64,000 bases of DNA, taken from assembly GCA_017445475.1 (NCBI GenBank), contig JAFSUB010000013.1:1-64000 (forward strand). The letters run 5' to 3'. The position numbers and the translations under genes were made by a program. The notes under the pieces are model-generated. The model did not search any database, was not told the DNA's origin, and saw nothing but the letters and a program-made list of their open reading frames with translations. The DNA is from Alphaproteobacteria bacterium. Its GTDB lineage: Bacteria; Pseudomonadota; Alphaproteobacteria; RF32; CAG-239. Shown in pieces: positions 7,737-17,251 of the stretch. The number at the start of each line of letters is the position of its first letter. Position 1 is the first letter of the stretch.

Positions 7737-7906
7737 GATGGCAACAAAACTTAAATAAGTCAAAAAATTTTTGAAGTCAAGCTTTTATTTATTCTTTGTC
7801 GTTGCATATTTTCGTTTCTGCTGATTTTTCCATATTAACTTTTATTTTCTTGACCTTTTCCTTTTGCCTGTTTATCATGAGCCTTAAAAAAATGGAAGGC
7901 TTAAAA

Positions 7907-8584
7907 ATGCAAAAAACACTTTTGATTTGGGATTTTGACGGTGTTCTTGCCGACAGCGAGCGCTTATGGCTTCAAATTTGGTATGATATGCTTGTTCAAA
8001 AGCGCGGGCTCAAACTTTCTGAAGATGAAGTTCAAAAATATTTAGTGGGTTTATCTGCGAAAACAAAATGTGCATATTTGAACACATATTTCAATGCTGA
8101 GATTGATGAAGATTTTATATCAGATGTTCACACTGAAGAAATCCGCCAAATCAAAACGATTATGCAGCCAATTTCCGGTGCAAAAGACATTGTTGCCGAC
8201 AATGCGTATGCCCACTGTGTTGCAACCGGCGGAATTTCAAAGCTCACAAAGCTTAAGCTTGAAAAAGTCGGTTTATGGCAAACATATATTGATGAACACA
8301 ATTGTTTTACATCGGATATGGTTCAAAACGGCAAGCCGGCGCCCGATTTGTTTTTGTTTGCCGCAAAAAAAATGGGCTACAAACCCGAAAATTGTTTGGT
8401 GATTGAAGATTCCATCAACGGAATCAAAGCCGCTTTGGCCGCCAAAATGCGCGTTGTTGCCTTTATCGGCGCTCAAAACAACAACAATGAATCTTATGCC
8501 AAACTCTGCAAAGACACAGGCGCAATTGCCGCTTTCAACACAATGCCCAAATTACATCAATTTTTGAAAAACAATAACTTCTAG
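7907..8584 (+). CDS. HAD-superfamily hydrolase, phosphoglycolate phosphatase-like
   Basis: 225 aa from the ATG at 7907, which follows GGAAGG; the longer upstream frame has no site. All four HAD motifs are present: IWDFDGVLADSE (nucleophile Asp9, Asp11), VATGG (motif II), NGKPAPDLF (Lys, motif III) and VIEDSINGIKAA (acidic motif IV). The helical cap between motifs I and II is the C1 type of phosphoglycolate phosphatase/beta-phosphoglucomutase. Cytoplasmic sugar-phosphate phosphatase; substrate not assignable. Only 55 bp upstream of uvrB. Confidence 0.9.
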   Translation: MQKTLLIWDFDGVLADSERLWLQIWYDMLVQKRGLKLSEDEVQKYLVGLSAKTKCAYLNTYFNAEIDEDFISDVHTEEIRQIKTIMQPISGAKDIVADNAYAHCVATGGISKLTKLKLEKVGLWQTYIDEHNCFTSDMVQNGKPAPDLFLFAAKKMGYKPENCLVIEDSINGIKAALAAKMRVVAFIGAQNNNNESYAKLCKDTGAIAAFNTMPKLHQFLKNNNF

Positions 8585-8639
8585 CCCAAACCAAAATATC
8601 TGTTTTGTTTTTAAAAAAAAAGAGATATAGTTTTTTCAA

Positions 8640-10625
8640 ATGATTAAAAATGAGTTCAAAATTGAAAGTCCGTTTGAACCTTCCGGCGACCAGCCTGAAG
8701 CCATAAACGAGCTTGTGCAAGGCTTAAAAAACGGCCTTAAAAACCAAGTTTTGCTTGGCGTAACGGGTTCGGGCAAAACATTTACGATGGCAAAAATCAT
8801 CGAAGCCGCCAAAAGGCCGGCGCTTATTATGGCACCCAATAAAATTTTGGCCGCACAGCTTTATTCTGAAATGAAAGAATTTTTCCCGCACAACCACGTG
8901 GAATATTTTGTTTCATATTATGATTATTATCAGCCGGAAGCGTATATTCCCAAAACCGACACATACATCGAAAAAGATTCCGCCATCAACGAGCAGATAG
9001 ACCGTATGCGCCACGGCGCAACCCGAAACGTACTCGAATCATCAGATGTCATCATTGTCGCCTCCGTTTCGTGCATATACGGTTTGGGCAGCATGGAATC
9101 ATATTCTGCAATGGTTTTTGAGCTTAAAGTCGGCGACGAAATTGATCCAACCGAGATTTGCCGCCGTCTGGCCGAGCTTTTGTATGTGAGAAATCAAATT
9201 TCCTTCACGCGTTCGACATTTCGCTTAAACGGCGACACGCTTGAAATTTTCCCCGCCCACTATGAAGACCGCGCATGGCGCATCACATTTTTCGGCGACG
9301 AGGTGGAAGCGATTGTCGAATTTGATCCCCTAACGGGCAAAAAGACCGCAGATTTGCAAGAAATAACGGTTTATCCCGCAAACCACTACGTTACGCCGCG
9401 TCCCGCACTTTCGCAGGCCATTGTTCACATCAGGCAAGATTTGGCTCTTCGCCTGCAAGAACTTAAAAATGAAAACAAACTTTTAGAGGCCCAGCGTCTT
9501 GAACAGCGCACACGGTTTGATTTGGAAATGATTGAAACAACCGGCCATTGCAAAGGCATTGAAAACTATTCGCGTTATTTAACGGGGCGCAAGAAAGGTG
9601 AGCCGCCCCCGACTCTTTTTGAATATTTGCCCAAAAACGCCATTTTGTTTGTTGACGAAAGCCACATATCCGTGCCGCAAATCGGTGCGATGTATCGGGG
9701 CGATTTCAATCGCAAGTCAACGCTTGCGGACTATGGCTTTCGCCTGCCCTCGTGTTTGGACAACCGCCCCTTAAAGTTTGAAGAATGGGATAAAATGCGT
9801 CCGCAAACAATTTTTGTTTCGGCAACCCCCGGAGATTTCGAACTTAAGCAAAGCGGCGGCGCTTTTGCCGAACAGATTATCCGCCCCACCGGCTTAACAG
9901 ACCCCGAATGCATTGTTCGCCCCGCGGTTTCGCAAATTGATGATTTGATGCACGAGTGCAGGCAAACGGCCGCGAAAGGCGAGCGCGTGCTCATCACAAC
10001 GCTCACAAAGAAAATGGCCGAAGATTTAACCGAATATTTTGAAGGTGTCGGCATTAAAGTCCGCTATATGCATTCGGACATCGACACTTTAGAACGCATT
10101 GAAATTATCCGCGATTTAAGACTCGGCGCATTTGATGTATTGGTTGGAATCAATCTTCTCCGCGAAGGCTTGGACATTCCCGAGTGTTCGCTTGTGGCAA
10201 TTTTAGACGCCGATAAAGAGGGCTTTTTGCGTTCAACGCGCTCACTGATACAAACCATCGGAAGGGCTGCGCGCAACGCACACGGCAGAGTGATTTTATA
10301 TGCCGATAAAATAACCGATTCCATTAAATTTGCAATGAACGAAACAAATCGTCGCCGCGAAAAGCAACAAGCCTATAACAAAAAGCATAACATCACGCCG
10401 AAAACCATTCAAAAAAGCATTTCAACAACCCTGTCTGAAATGACCGAAACGCAGCTTGATAAAAACACTTTACCGACAGCCGAAGATGTTAAAAATGTTG
10501 AAAAGCAAATTAAAGAATATACAAAGCTGATGAAAGAAGCGGCCTTAAATCTTGAATTTGAACAAGCGATGCTCTACCGCGACAAACTAAAAGAGCTTGA
10601 GGCAATGGCCTTGAGGAATTTATAA
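8640..10625 (+). CDS. uvrB: Excinuclease ABC subunit B (UvrB)
   Basis: 661 aa, the normal length. Nucleotide excision repair helicase that receives the lesion from UvrA and positions UvrC. Walker [10 protein letters not shown] near residue 40; beta-hairpin [12 protein letters not shown] for lesion verification near residue 92; DESH Walker B near 338; SATPGDFE; C-terminal helicase motifs EGLDIPE and QTIGRAARN; and a UVR domain for UvrC contact at the C-terminus ([20 protein letters not shown]). No GTTC-N7-GTTC box is visible upstream, so LexA control is not supported. Its last 37 bp are duplicated 956 bp downstream (11546-11582). Confidence 0.98.
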   Translation: MIKNEFKIESPFEPSGDQPEAINELVQGLKNGLKNQVLLGVTGSGKTFTMAKIIEAAKRPALIMAPNKILAAQLYSEMKEFFPHNHVEYFVSYYDYYQPEAYIPKTDTYIEKDSAINEQIDRMRHGATRNVLESSDVIIVASVSCIYGLGSMESYSAMVFELKVGDEIDPTEICRRLAELLYVRNQISFTRSTFRLNGDTLEIFPAHYEDRAWRITFFGDEVEAIVEFDPLTGKKTADLQEITVYPANHYVTPRPALSQAIVHIRQDLALRLQELKNENKLLEAQRLEQRTRFDLEMIETTGHCKGIENYSRYLTGRKKGEPPPTLFEYLPKNAILFVDESHISVPQIGAMYRGDFNRKSTLADYGFRLPSCLDNRPLKFEEWDKMRPQTIFVSATPGDFELKQSGGAFAEQIIRPTGLTDPECIVRPAVSQIDDLMHECRQTAAKGERVLITTLTKKMAEDLTEYFEGVGIKVRYMHSDIDTLERIEIIRDLRLGAFDVLVGINLLREGLDIPECSLVAILDADKEGFLRSTRSLIQTIGRAARNAHGRVILYADKITDSIKFAMNETNRRREKQQAYNKKHNITPKTIQKSISTTLSEMTETQLDKNTLPTAEDVKNVEKQIKEYTKLMKEAALNLEFEQAMLYRDKLKELEAMALRNL

Positions 10626-10626
10626 A
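10590..10626 (+). repeat. 37-bp direct repeat, left copy (3' end of uvrB)
   Basis: Covers the last codons and stop of uvrB. Matches 11546-11582 at 35 of 37 positions. The two copies bracket the Bro-N gene. Confidence 0.9.
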
Positions 10627-10702
10627 GTTATTTCATTTAGCAAAATTTTAAGTGTTTCAATTTTAAGATTATGCAGCATAAACCATATAAAAGGCATAAA
10701 AA

Positions 10703-11545
10703 ATGCACAAAGATACGGCAATTAAACTTTTTGAAGAGCAAAAAGTTCGTGTGGAATGGAATGACGCAGAAGAAAAATGGTATTTTTCTATTGTTGATGT
10801 TGTTGCCATTTTAACGGACAATCCTTATCAGCAGGCAAGAAATTATTGGAAGGTGTTGAAACATCGCCTATCTCAAGAGGGAAATGAGTCGGTTACAAAT
10901 TGTAACCAACTGAAAATGAAAGCAACAGATGGCAAAATGTATTTGACTGATGTTGCCGACACAGAGCAGCTTTTACGTCTTATTCAAAGTATTCCAAGCC
11001 CTAAAGCCGAACCGTTTAAGATGTGGCTTGCCAAGGTTGGCCGCGAACGTATTGATGAAATTGAAGATCCTGAAATTGCCATCAATCGGGCTTTAGAAAC
11101 ATATTTGAAAAAAGGTTATTCTCTAAATTGGGTTAATCAGCGCTTAAAATCTATTGAAATCCGCAAAGGTTTAACCGATGAATGGGACAGAGGCGGCATT
11201 CAAAAAGGTTTGGAATATGCCATTTTAACCGATGAATTAACAAAAGCTTGGTCCGGTATGACGACCAAAGAATATAAAAAATTGAAAGACCTAAAAAAAG
11301 AAAATCTGCGTGATAATATGACGAATTTGGAGTTGGTCTTAAATATGTTGGCTGAAGTTTCGGCAACGGAAATATCAAAGGCGCAAAATCCGAAAGGACT
11401 GTCGCAAAATGCAAAGGTGGCCAGAGCCGGCGGAGAAGTTGCAAAAAAGGCGCGCAAAGAATTAGAAAATAAAACCGGTAAAAAGGTTATCACAAATAAA
11501 AATGCCAAACAATCGCTCAACCAAATTGAAGATTTTACCGATTAA
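10703..11545 (+). CDS. Bro-N family (phage antirepressor-like) DNA-binding protein
   Basis: 280 aa. Residues about 1-115 are a BRO-N domain: KWYFSIVDVVAILTDNPYQQARNYWKVL and a downstream YLTDVADTEQLLRLIQSIPSPKAEPFKMWL signature found in phage antirepressors and many stand-alone bacterial copies. The C-terminal half is helical, basic and ends in a Lys/Asn-rich tail. Bro-N proteins bind DNA; the regulatory target is unknown. The gene sits alone between two copies of the uvrB 3' end, which marks it as an acquired cassette. No integrase or other phage gene is nearby. Confidence 0.85.
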   Translation: MHKDTAIKLFEEQKVRVEWNDAEEKWYFSIVDVVAILTDNPYQQARNYWKVLKHRLSQEGNESVTNCNQLKMKATDGKMYLTDVADTEQLLRLIQSIPSPKAEPFKMWLAKVGRERIDEIEDPEIAINRALETYLKKGYSLNWVNQRLKSIEIRKGLTDEWDRGGIQKGLEYAILTDELTKAWSGMTTKEYKKLKDLKKENLRDNMTNLELVLNMLAEVSATEISKAQNPKGLSQNAKVARAGGEVAKKARKELENKTGKKVITNKNAKQSLNQIEDFTD

Positions 11546-11582
11546 AAAGAGCTTGAGGCAACGGCTTTGAGGAATTTATAAA
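11546..11582 (+). repeat. 37-bp direct repeat, right copy (uvrB 3'-end duplicate)
   Basis: Starts at the stop codon of the Bro-N gene and repeats the end of uvrB with two substitutions. Together with 10590-10626 it delimits a 956-bp unit. Confidence 0.9.
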
Positions 11583-11708
11583 ATCGGACGGCTTATAAAT
11601 CGGTATTTGCGGATTTTTTTGTATCAAAAAAGAAATTTAGTGCTTTTCAAATCTCATTTATTATATATAATAAGCGAAGTTTGAAAGATTTTTTTAAAGG
11701 AAAAACAG

Positions 11709-13238
11709 ATGAAAAAACCTGTTATGCTGCTTGTGCTGGACGGCTGGGGCTATCGCGAAAACAAAACACCGGATAATGCCATTGAAAACGGAAAAACGCC
11801 GAATTGGCACAAATTGCTTGAAACCTGCCCTCATGGCTTTATTGAAACATCGGGCCTCAATGTCGGTTTGCCCGAGGGGCAAATGGGCAATTCCGAAGTC
11901 GGTCATATGAATTTGGGCGCAGGACGCGTTGTGATGCAAGATTTGCCCAAAATAGATTTGGCCGTTAAAGACGGTTCCATCGCCAAAAATCCGGTTTTGC
12001 TCAAGCTTATCAACACCTTAAAGCAAACCGGCGGCACGTGTCATCTGATGGGGTTGATGTCTGACGGCGGCGTTCACTCGCACCAAAACCATATTTTGGC
12101 GCTTGCAACCGTTTTGTCGCAACAGGGCATTAAAGTTGCCGTTCATGCCTTTATGGACGGGCGCGACACGCCGCCGACGTCGGGCGCTGAATTTTTAAGA
12201 AAATTTGAGGCCGACATTGCCGGTTTGAAAAACGTTGGCATTGCCACAATTTCTGGTCGTTTTTATGCAATGGATCGCGACAAGCGCTGGGACAGGGTTG
12301 AAGCAGCATACAACAACATCGTTTCGGCGACAGGTGCGCGTTATCAAACCGTGCAAGAGGCTATGGCACACACTTATGCGCAAAATGTAACCGACGAATT
12401 TATTGTGCCTTGCGTCATCGGTTCTTATCAGGGCGCAAATGACGGCGACGCCGTTTTGATGGCCAATTTTAGGGCCGACCGCGCACGCGAAATTTTATAT
12501 GCTTTGTCTGACAAAGATTTTTCGGGCTTTAAGCGCCAAAAAACAGTTCGCTTTTGCGCATCTGTCGGCATGACCGAATATTCTGCCGACCACAGGCGCT
12601 TTATGCAAACCCTTTTTGCCCCTGAAGAGCTCAACGACATTTTCGGGCAAATTGTTGCCGAGCACGGGCTCACGCAGCTGCGTATTGCCGAAACGGAAAA
12701 ATATGCACACGTTACCTTCTTTTTTAATGGCGGCGAAGAACGCGAGTTTGAAGGCGAAAGCCGAATTTTGGTGCCGAGTCCGAAAGTTGCAACCTATGAC
12801 CTATTGCCCGAGATGAGCGTTTATGAAGTAACCGACAGGCTTGTTGACGCCATTGAAAACAAAAAATTTGATGTGATTATTTGCAACTTTGCAAACGGCG
12901 ATATGGTTGGTCATACGGGCATTATGGAAGCTGCGCTAAAGGCTGTTGCCGCCGTTGACGAAAACTTGGGGCGTGTGATGGAAGCCATCAAAAAAGCCGA
13001 TGGTGTGCTTTTTGTGACTGCCGATCACGGCAATGTTGAAAAAATGGTTGATGAAAAAACAGGCGCGCCATACACGGCCCATACTGTCGGCAAGGTTCAG
13101 GCGGCGTTGTTTAATGCACCGTCTGACGTGAAAGGCTTAAAAAACGGCAGGCTTGCCGATGTTTCGCCAACATTGCTTGATTTGCTGGGGCTTAAACAAC
13201 CTTCAACCATGACGGGGAAATCTTTGCTTGAGAAATAA
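11709..13238 (+). CDS. gpmI: 2,3-bisphosphoglycerate-independent phosphoglycerate mutase
   Basis: 509 aa, normal length. Interconverts 3- and 2-phosphoglycerate in glycolysis using two Mn ions. Asp11 in VLDGWGYR and the phosphoryl-carrier Ser62 in GNSEVGHMNLGAGR are present, as are FMDGRDTPP, FRADRAREI, ANGDMVGHTG and TADHGNVEKM, which supply the remaining metal and substrate ligands. ATG preceded by AAAGGA. First gene of the gpmI-envC-ctpA-rppH unit (gaps 6 and 21 bp, then a 4-bp overlap), an order known from alphaproteobacteria. Confidence 0.98.
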   Translation: MKKPVMLLVLDGWGYRENKTPDNAIENGKTPNWHKLLETCPHGFIETSGLNVGLPEGQMGNSEVGHMNLGAGRVVMQDLPKIDLAVKDGSIAKNPVLLKLINTLKQTGGTCHLMGLMSDGGVHSHQNHILALATVLSQQGIKVAVHAFMDGRDTPPTSGAEFLRKFEADIAGLKNVGIATISGRFYAMDRDKRWDRVEAAYNNIVSATGARYQTVQEAMAHTYAQNVTDEFIVPCVIGSYQGANDGDAVLMANFRADRAREILYALSDKDFSGFKRQKTVRFCASVGMTEYSADHRRFMQTLFAPEELNDIFGQIVAEHGLTQLRIAETEKYAHVTFFFNGGEEREFEGESRILVPSPKVATYDLLPEMSVYEVTDRLVDAIENKKFDVIICNFANGDMVGHTGIMEAALKAVAAVDENLGRVMEAIKKADGVLFVTADHGNVEKMVDEKTGAPYTAHTVGKVQAALFNAPSDVKGLKNGRLADVSPTLLDLLGLKQPSTMTGKSLLEK

Positions 13239-13244
13239 AAAACG

Positions 13245-14564
13245 ATGAAACAAGGCTTTTTTTATATCAACATCTTTTTTCTTGCACTCGCAATTTGTTT
13301 TGCAAGCCGGGCGCTTGAAGCCGCACCTGTTTCAAGCCAGCAGATTGAAACTTTAGAGCAAAAGTCCGACCAAAAAAAGATGGAATATAAGCGGCTTCAG
13401 GCCGAAGCCTTGGCCTTGAGTTTAGAGCTTGCAAAAATGAACAAAGAACTGGTTGAAGCTGCCAAACGCGTTCAAAAAGACGAAGATAAAATTATGCAAA
13501 CCGAAAAAGAGCTGGCTGTTCTTCAAAACAAACTCAAAATTGCCGAAGAAAACTTCAAAAAAGAACATCAAAATTTAGAGCTCATGCTTGTCAGTTTGCA
13601 AAATTTGGCGTTGCACCCGACAGACTCGCTTCTTTTTCAACCCCTAACACCTGTTGAAATTATTCAAAGCGCTATTTTGATGCGTTCAAGCGTGGGCTTT
13701 TTAAGCCAAAATTCCCAAAAACTTAAGGCCGATTTGGAAGATTTGAACGCGCAACATAAGGCTCTCAATCAAAAACTTTTAGAGCTTTCCACCCAAACCC
13801 AAAATTTGAAAAAAAAGCAAGAATCAATCAAACAAATGGCCTTAAAGAAAAACAAAATCCGCACCACGCTTGAGGGCGAAAGCTCAAAAGCCCGAAAAGA
13901 GGCGCTTGAGCTTGCCTCAAAAGCCTCTGATTTGCGCGACTTAATGGAAAAAGCCATTGAAGAAGCCGAGCTTAAACGCCGCAAACAGGAAGAACTCAAG
14001 CGTGCGGCACGCGAACGCGAAATAGCGGCGCAAGAAAAGCTTGAACAAGAACAGCAGCTTCGGCTTCAAAAACTGCGTGAGCAGGCACAAAGCCAAAGCG
14101 CGGATATGCTTTCAGATGATTCTCTTATTGAAGATGAAAAAGCTTATGACACCGTCAAAGCGCAAGATGTTTCGGAAAGCGCCCCGAAACCCTCTGCCGG
14201 ACAATTTCTGCGCCCTGCACGCGGCGAAATTGTAACTTTTTACGGACAAGAGCTTTCCAAGGGCGTCAATTCGAAAGGCATCATCATTCAAACACGTTCA
14301 AACGCGCAGGTTGTTGCACCTTATGACGGAACCGTCTTGTTTTCAGGGCCTTTTAAGGGATACGGACATCTAGTGATTATTTCGCATGGCGATGATCTTG
14401 TGTCGCTGATTGCCGGCATGCAAAACAACGACACCGAAAACGCTCAAATGGTTTTGGCAGGCGAACCCATCGGCTTAATGCCCGATACCGCACAGCCAAA
14501 ACTTTATATGGAAATTCGAAAAAACAAAAAACCGATCAACCCAATTGTTTGGCTTGGTCAATAA
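13245..14564 (+). CDS. EnvC-type murein hydrolase activator (degenerate M23 domain)
   Basis: 439 aa. A signal peptide (about residues 1-26), a long coiled coil (about 30-300, rich in Glu, Lys and Gln) and a C-terminal LytM/M23 fold (about 320-439). The zinc ligands of active M23 enzymes are absent: the usual HxGxD region reads SKGIIIQTR and the HxH site reads LYMEIRK. This is the EnvC/NlpD situation, where the protein activates amidases during septum splitting instead of cutting peptidoglycan itself. Partner amidase is not in the window. Six bp after gpmI and 21 bp before the protease gene. Confidence 0.88.
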   Translation: MKQGFFYINIFFLALAICFASRALEAAPVSSQQIETLEQKSDQKKMEYKRLQAEALALSLELAKMNKELVEAAKRVQKDEDKIMQTEKELAVLQNKLKIAEENFKKEHQNLELMLVSLQNLALHPTDSLLFQPLTPVEIIQSAILMRSSVGFLSQNSQKLKADLEDLNAQHKALNQKLLELSTQTQNLKKKQESIKQMALKKNKIRTTLEGESSKARKEALELASKASDLRDLMEKAIEEAELKRRKQEELKRAAREREIAAQEKLEQEQQLRLQKLREQAQSQSADMLSDDSLIEDEKAYDTVKAQDVSESAPKPSAGQFLRPARGEIVTFYGQELSKGVNSKGIIIQTRSNAQVVAPYDGTVLFSGPFKGYGHLVIISHGDDLVSLIAGMQNNDTENAQMVLAGEPIGLMPDTAQPKLYMEIRKNKKPINPIVWLGQ

Positions 14565-14585
14565 TTTTTAACAAAGGAAACGATA

Positions 14586-15902
14586 ATGCTCAAAAAATTT
14601 TTACTTCTCATCGCAATGTTCAGCCTTTTTTCTTTCAATGCCGAAGCGGCCGAAAAAAAGAAAAAAGAGCAAACGCACAACACCTATGAAATGCTCAACT
14701 TGTTCGGTGAGGTGATGGAACGCACAAAAGCCGGCTATGTTGAAGATGTTAATGATCAGGAACTCATTGAACAAGCCTTAAACGGTATGCTTTCGTCGCT
14801 TGATCCCCACAGCAGCTATTTAGATGCTCAAAGCTACAAATATATGTCCGAACAAACAAAAGGCAAGTTCGGCGGACTCGGCATTGAGGTTACGATGGAC
14901 AACGGACTTGTCAAGGTTGTTTCCCCGATTGATGACACACCTGCGGCAAGAGCGGGCTTTAAGGCGGGCGATTACATCACGCACATCGACGGCGAAACGG
15001 TTATCGGGCTCAACTTAAACGAAGCTGTTTCCAAAATGCGCGGCAAAGTCGGCACCAAAGTCAAACTATCCGTCAGACGCGAAGGTGAAAAACCGTTTGA
15101 TGTTGTCATTAAGCGTCAGGAAATCAAAATTCAATCCGTTAAAACAGACATCAAGAGCGATGACATTTTATACATCCGCATTTCTTCTTTCACCGAAGAA
15201 AATGACAAAGCGATTGTCAAAGCCTTTAACGAAACGCAAAAAAAGCTCAAAAACAAGCTCTCCGGCATCATCATCGATGTTCGAAACAACCCTGGTGGTT
15301 TGCTTGATCAAGCGGTTGCCGTGTCCGATTTGTTTTTAGACAAGGGCGAAATTGTTTCAACCCGTTCGCGTGATGAAAAGGACACTGTCAAATTTTCCGC
15401 CGAAGCGGGCGACATTTCAAACGGTTTGCCGATTGTGGTTTTAATCAACGAAGGTTCGGCATCGGCTTCCGAAATTGTGGCAGGCGCCCTGCAAGACCAT
15501 CACCGCGCCATCATCTTGGGGCAAAAATCGTTTGGCAAAGGCTCGGTTCAAACCGTTATTCCGCTGGGTGATTTCGGTGCAATGCGAATCACCACCGCGC
15601 GTTATTACACGCCGTCCGGACGTTCCATTCAAGCCAAAGGCATTGAGCCAGACATTGAGGTTATTCCCGCTCAAGTCAAACCTTTGGAAAATTATGCCTT
15701 AACGTTAAAAGAATCGGAGCTCAGCGGTGCCTTAAAAAATGAAGAAGACGATAAGCAAAACAAAGACAAAACAACAAACGGCAAGGCCGAAAACATAGAT
15801 GATTATCAGCTTTCCCGCGCCATTGATTTGGTTCACGCTTTAAACATTTATCGTGCAAACTTATCCGGCAACGACCAAACTGAAAAACAAGGCCAGCAAT
15901 GA
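14586..15902 (+). CDS. ctpA: S41 family carboxy-terminal processing protease (CtpA)
   Basis: 438 aa. Signal peptide (1-21, cleavage around AEA), N-terminal helical region, PDZ domain (about residues 95-170, GGLGIEVTMDNGLVKVVSP...), and the S41 catalytic core with Ser in EGSASASEIVAGA and Lys in KSFGKGSVQT, the Ser-Lys dyad. Periplasmic processing of proteins from their C-termini; in this operon position it probably acts on cell-wall enzymes or their regulators. The ATG follows AAAGGA. The stop overlaps the rppH start (ATGA). Confidence 0.95.
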   Translation: MLKKFLLLIAMFSLFSFNAEAAEKKKKEQTHNTYEMLNLFGEVMERTKAGYVEDVNDQELIEQALNGMLSSLDPHSSYLDAQSYKYMSEQTKGKFGGLGIEVTMDNGLVKVVSPIDDTPAARAGFKAGDYITHIDGETVIGLNLNEAVSKMRGKVGTKVKLSVRREGEKPFDVVIKRQEIKIQSVKTDIKSDDILYIRISSFTEENDKAIVKAFNETQKKLKNKLSGIIIDVRNNPGGLLDQAVAVSDLFLDKGEIVSTRSRDEKDTVKFSAEAGDISNGLPIVVLINEGSASASEIVAGALQDHHRAIILGQKSFGKGSVQTVIPLGDFGAMRITTARYYTPSGRSIQAKGIEPDIEVIPAQVKPLENYALTLKESELSGALKNEEDDKQNKDKTTNGKAENIDDYQLSRAIDLVHALNIYRANLSGNDQTEKQGQQ

Positions 15903-16399
15903 TCGGCACATATCGCAACTGCGCCGGCATCATACTCTTTAACGATGAGGGAAAGGTTTTGATGTGCACACGGCGCGACAAAAGCGGCAACCAATGGCAA
16001 TTTCCGCAAGGCGGCATCGAAAAGGGCGAACGTCCCTCTCAAGCTGCCTTGCGCGAGCTTAAAGAAGAAACATCAATCACATCGGCAAAAATCATCTTTT
16101 CCATGCCCCATCCGCTCATATACAACTTTCCACCATACATCAGAGAAAGTTTGCTTGCCAAAGGACGCACAAACATCGGCCAGAAAATGTATTGGTTTTT
16201 ACTTCATTTTGAGGGAGACAATTCCGAAATCAACCTTGAAACGAACGAGCCGGAATTTCGCACTTTTGAATGGGCAAATATATCGGAAGCACCAAAGCGT
16301 ATCATTTATTTCAAGCGTGCTGTTTATATGAAGGCTTGCAAAACCTTCGAACCTCATATCAAATCATTTTTGGAAAAACACAAACCGCATTTAAACTAA
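15899..16399 (+). CDS. rppH: RNA pyrophosphohydrolase (Nudix)
   Basis: 166 aa. Removes pyrophosphate from the 5' end of mRNAs, starting decay. The complete Nudix box runs from GGIEKGE through AALRELKEET (about residues 39-60). The start YRNCAGIILFN and the QWQFPQGGIEKGE context are those of alphaproteobacterial RppH/IalA. Start overlaps the ctpA stop by 4 bp, so translation is coupled. Its 3' end overlaps by 4 bp the end of the convergent gene at 16396-17157. Confidence 0.95.
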   Translation: MIGTYRNCAGIILFNDEGKVLMCTRRDKSGNQWQFPQGGIEKGERPSQAALRELKEETSITSAKIIFSMPHPLIYNFPPYIRESLLAKGRTNIGQKMYWFLLHFEGDNSEINLETNEPEFRTFEWANISEAPKRIIYFKRAVYMKACKTFEPHIKSFLEKHKPHLN

Positions 16400-17157
16400 T
16401 AGTTTTTCACATTTTTATTTTGAGCAGGCAACATAATGGCTTTTTCGGTTTTATCAATTTCTTCAACCATCTTTTTTGCAAGTTTCGGACTGATTTTAGA
16501 AACGTCATCAACCGCCTTGTGCACATAATTCATAACCACATCCGATTTTTTATGCCGATTGATTGCTTCTTTGAAAACACCTAAAATCTTTTTTTCCAAC
16601 TTGGGTTTTGCTTTGGCGCAATAGCCCATTGTTTTGCACGCAGCATTCACAAAAAGACTGCCGCGCGGCCACATCGTCGTTGCATGTTGCAGTGTGTCAA
16701 CAGCTTCTTCCGTCAGCTCCGGCCTTTTTTCAACCACGCCATCTAAAACACGGCAGGCAAAATACGACGAGTTCATATCATTTTTCTTCAAATCAAGCGT
16801 TTCGTTTAGGGCTTGAAACACGGGCTTTGCCAAGTCGGGCCTTGCTTTCACAATTTCGCCCATCGCTCGATATGCTGCTTCATAAGTCAAACTGGTATTT
16901 TTTCGGTTTTGCAAAGCAACTTTGAGCACATCGAAAACATCTTCTCCGAGTTCGGGCTCTTCTTTCACAATTTGCGACAAAACCTCATAAGCCGAACGCA
17001 TCGACACCGCATCATTTTTAGAAGAAGAGGCAGCCTGTCCATATGCCTCGAAAATATTATCTCTGTTTTGAGGATGCGCACACACTTCGCTACCGAGCAT
17101 TTTGTAAACATCCGTCGAAATGACCTTAAAACTTTTTATAAAACCTTTATCACTCAT
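16396..17157 (-). CDS. Helical-repeat protein of unknown function downstream of virB11
   Basis: 253 aa, no signal peptide. Six or so helix-pair units of about 37-40 residues recur, each with a phrase such as IVKEEPELGEDVFDVLKVAL, IVKARPDLAKPVFQAL, VVEKRPELTEEAVDTL, CAKAKPKLEKKILGVF and VSKISPKLAKKMVEEI; this is HEAT/ARM-like, a protein-binding solenoid. Not assigned to a named family. It lies 94 bp beyond virB11 on the same strand, so it may be co-transcribed with the secretion genes and be a chaperone, adaptor or substrate, but nothing in the sequence proves that. Confidence 0.6.
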   Translation of the reverse strand: MSDKGFIKSFKVISTDVYKMLGSEVCAHPQNRDNIFEAYGQAASSSKNDAVSMRSAYEVLSQIVKEEPELGEDVFDVLKVALQNRKNTSLTYEAAYRAMGEIVKARPDLAKPVFQALNETLDLKKNDMNSSYFACRVLDGVVEKRPELTEEAVDTLQHATTMWPRGSLFVNAACKTMGYCAKAKPKLEKKILGVFKEAINRHKKSDVVMNYVHKAVDDVSKISPKLAKKMVEEIDKTEKAIMLPAQNKNVKNY

Positions 17158-17251
17158 CGTTTAACCTTAAAAAAAATCTCCTTTTCGAAGATTATTTTAA
17201 CCGAACACCTCAAAGCTGTCAATCTTTTTTTTGACAAAAGAAAACTTTGCT

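Noticed and set aside
8585-8639. LexA box before uvrB
   Set aside because: No GTTC-N7-GTTC or close variant is present in the 55-bp gap.
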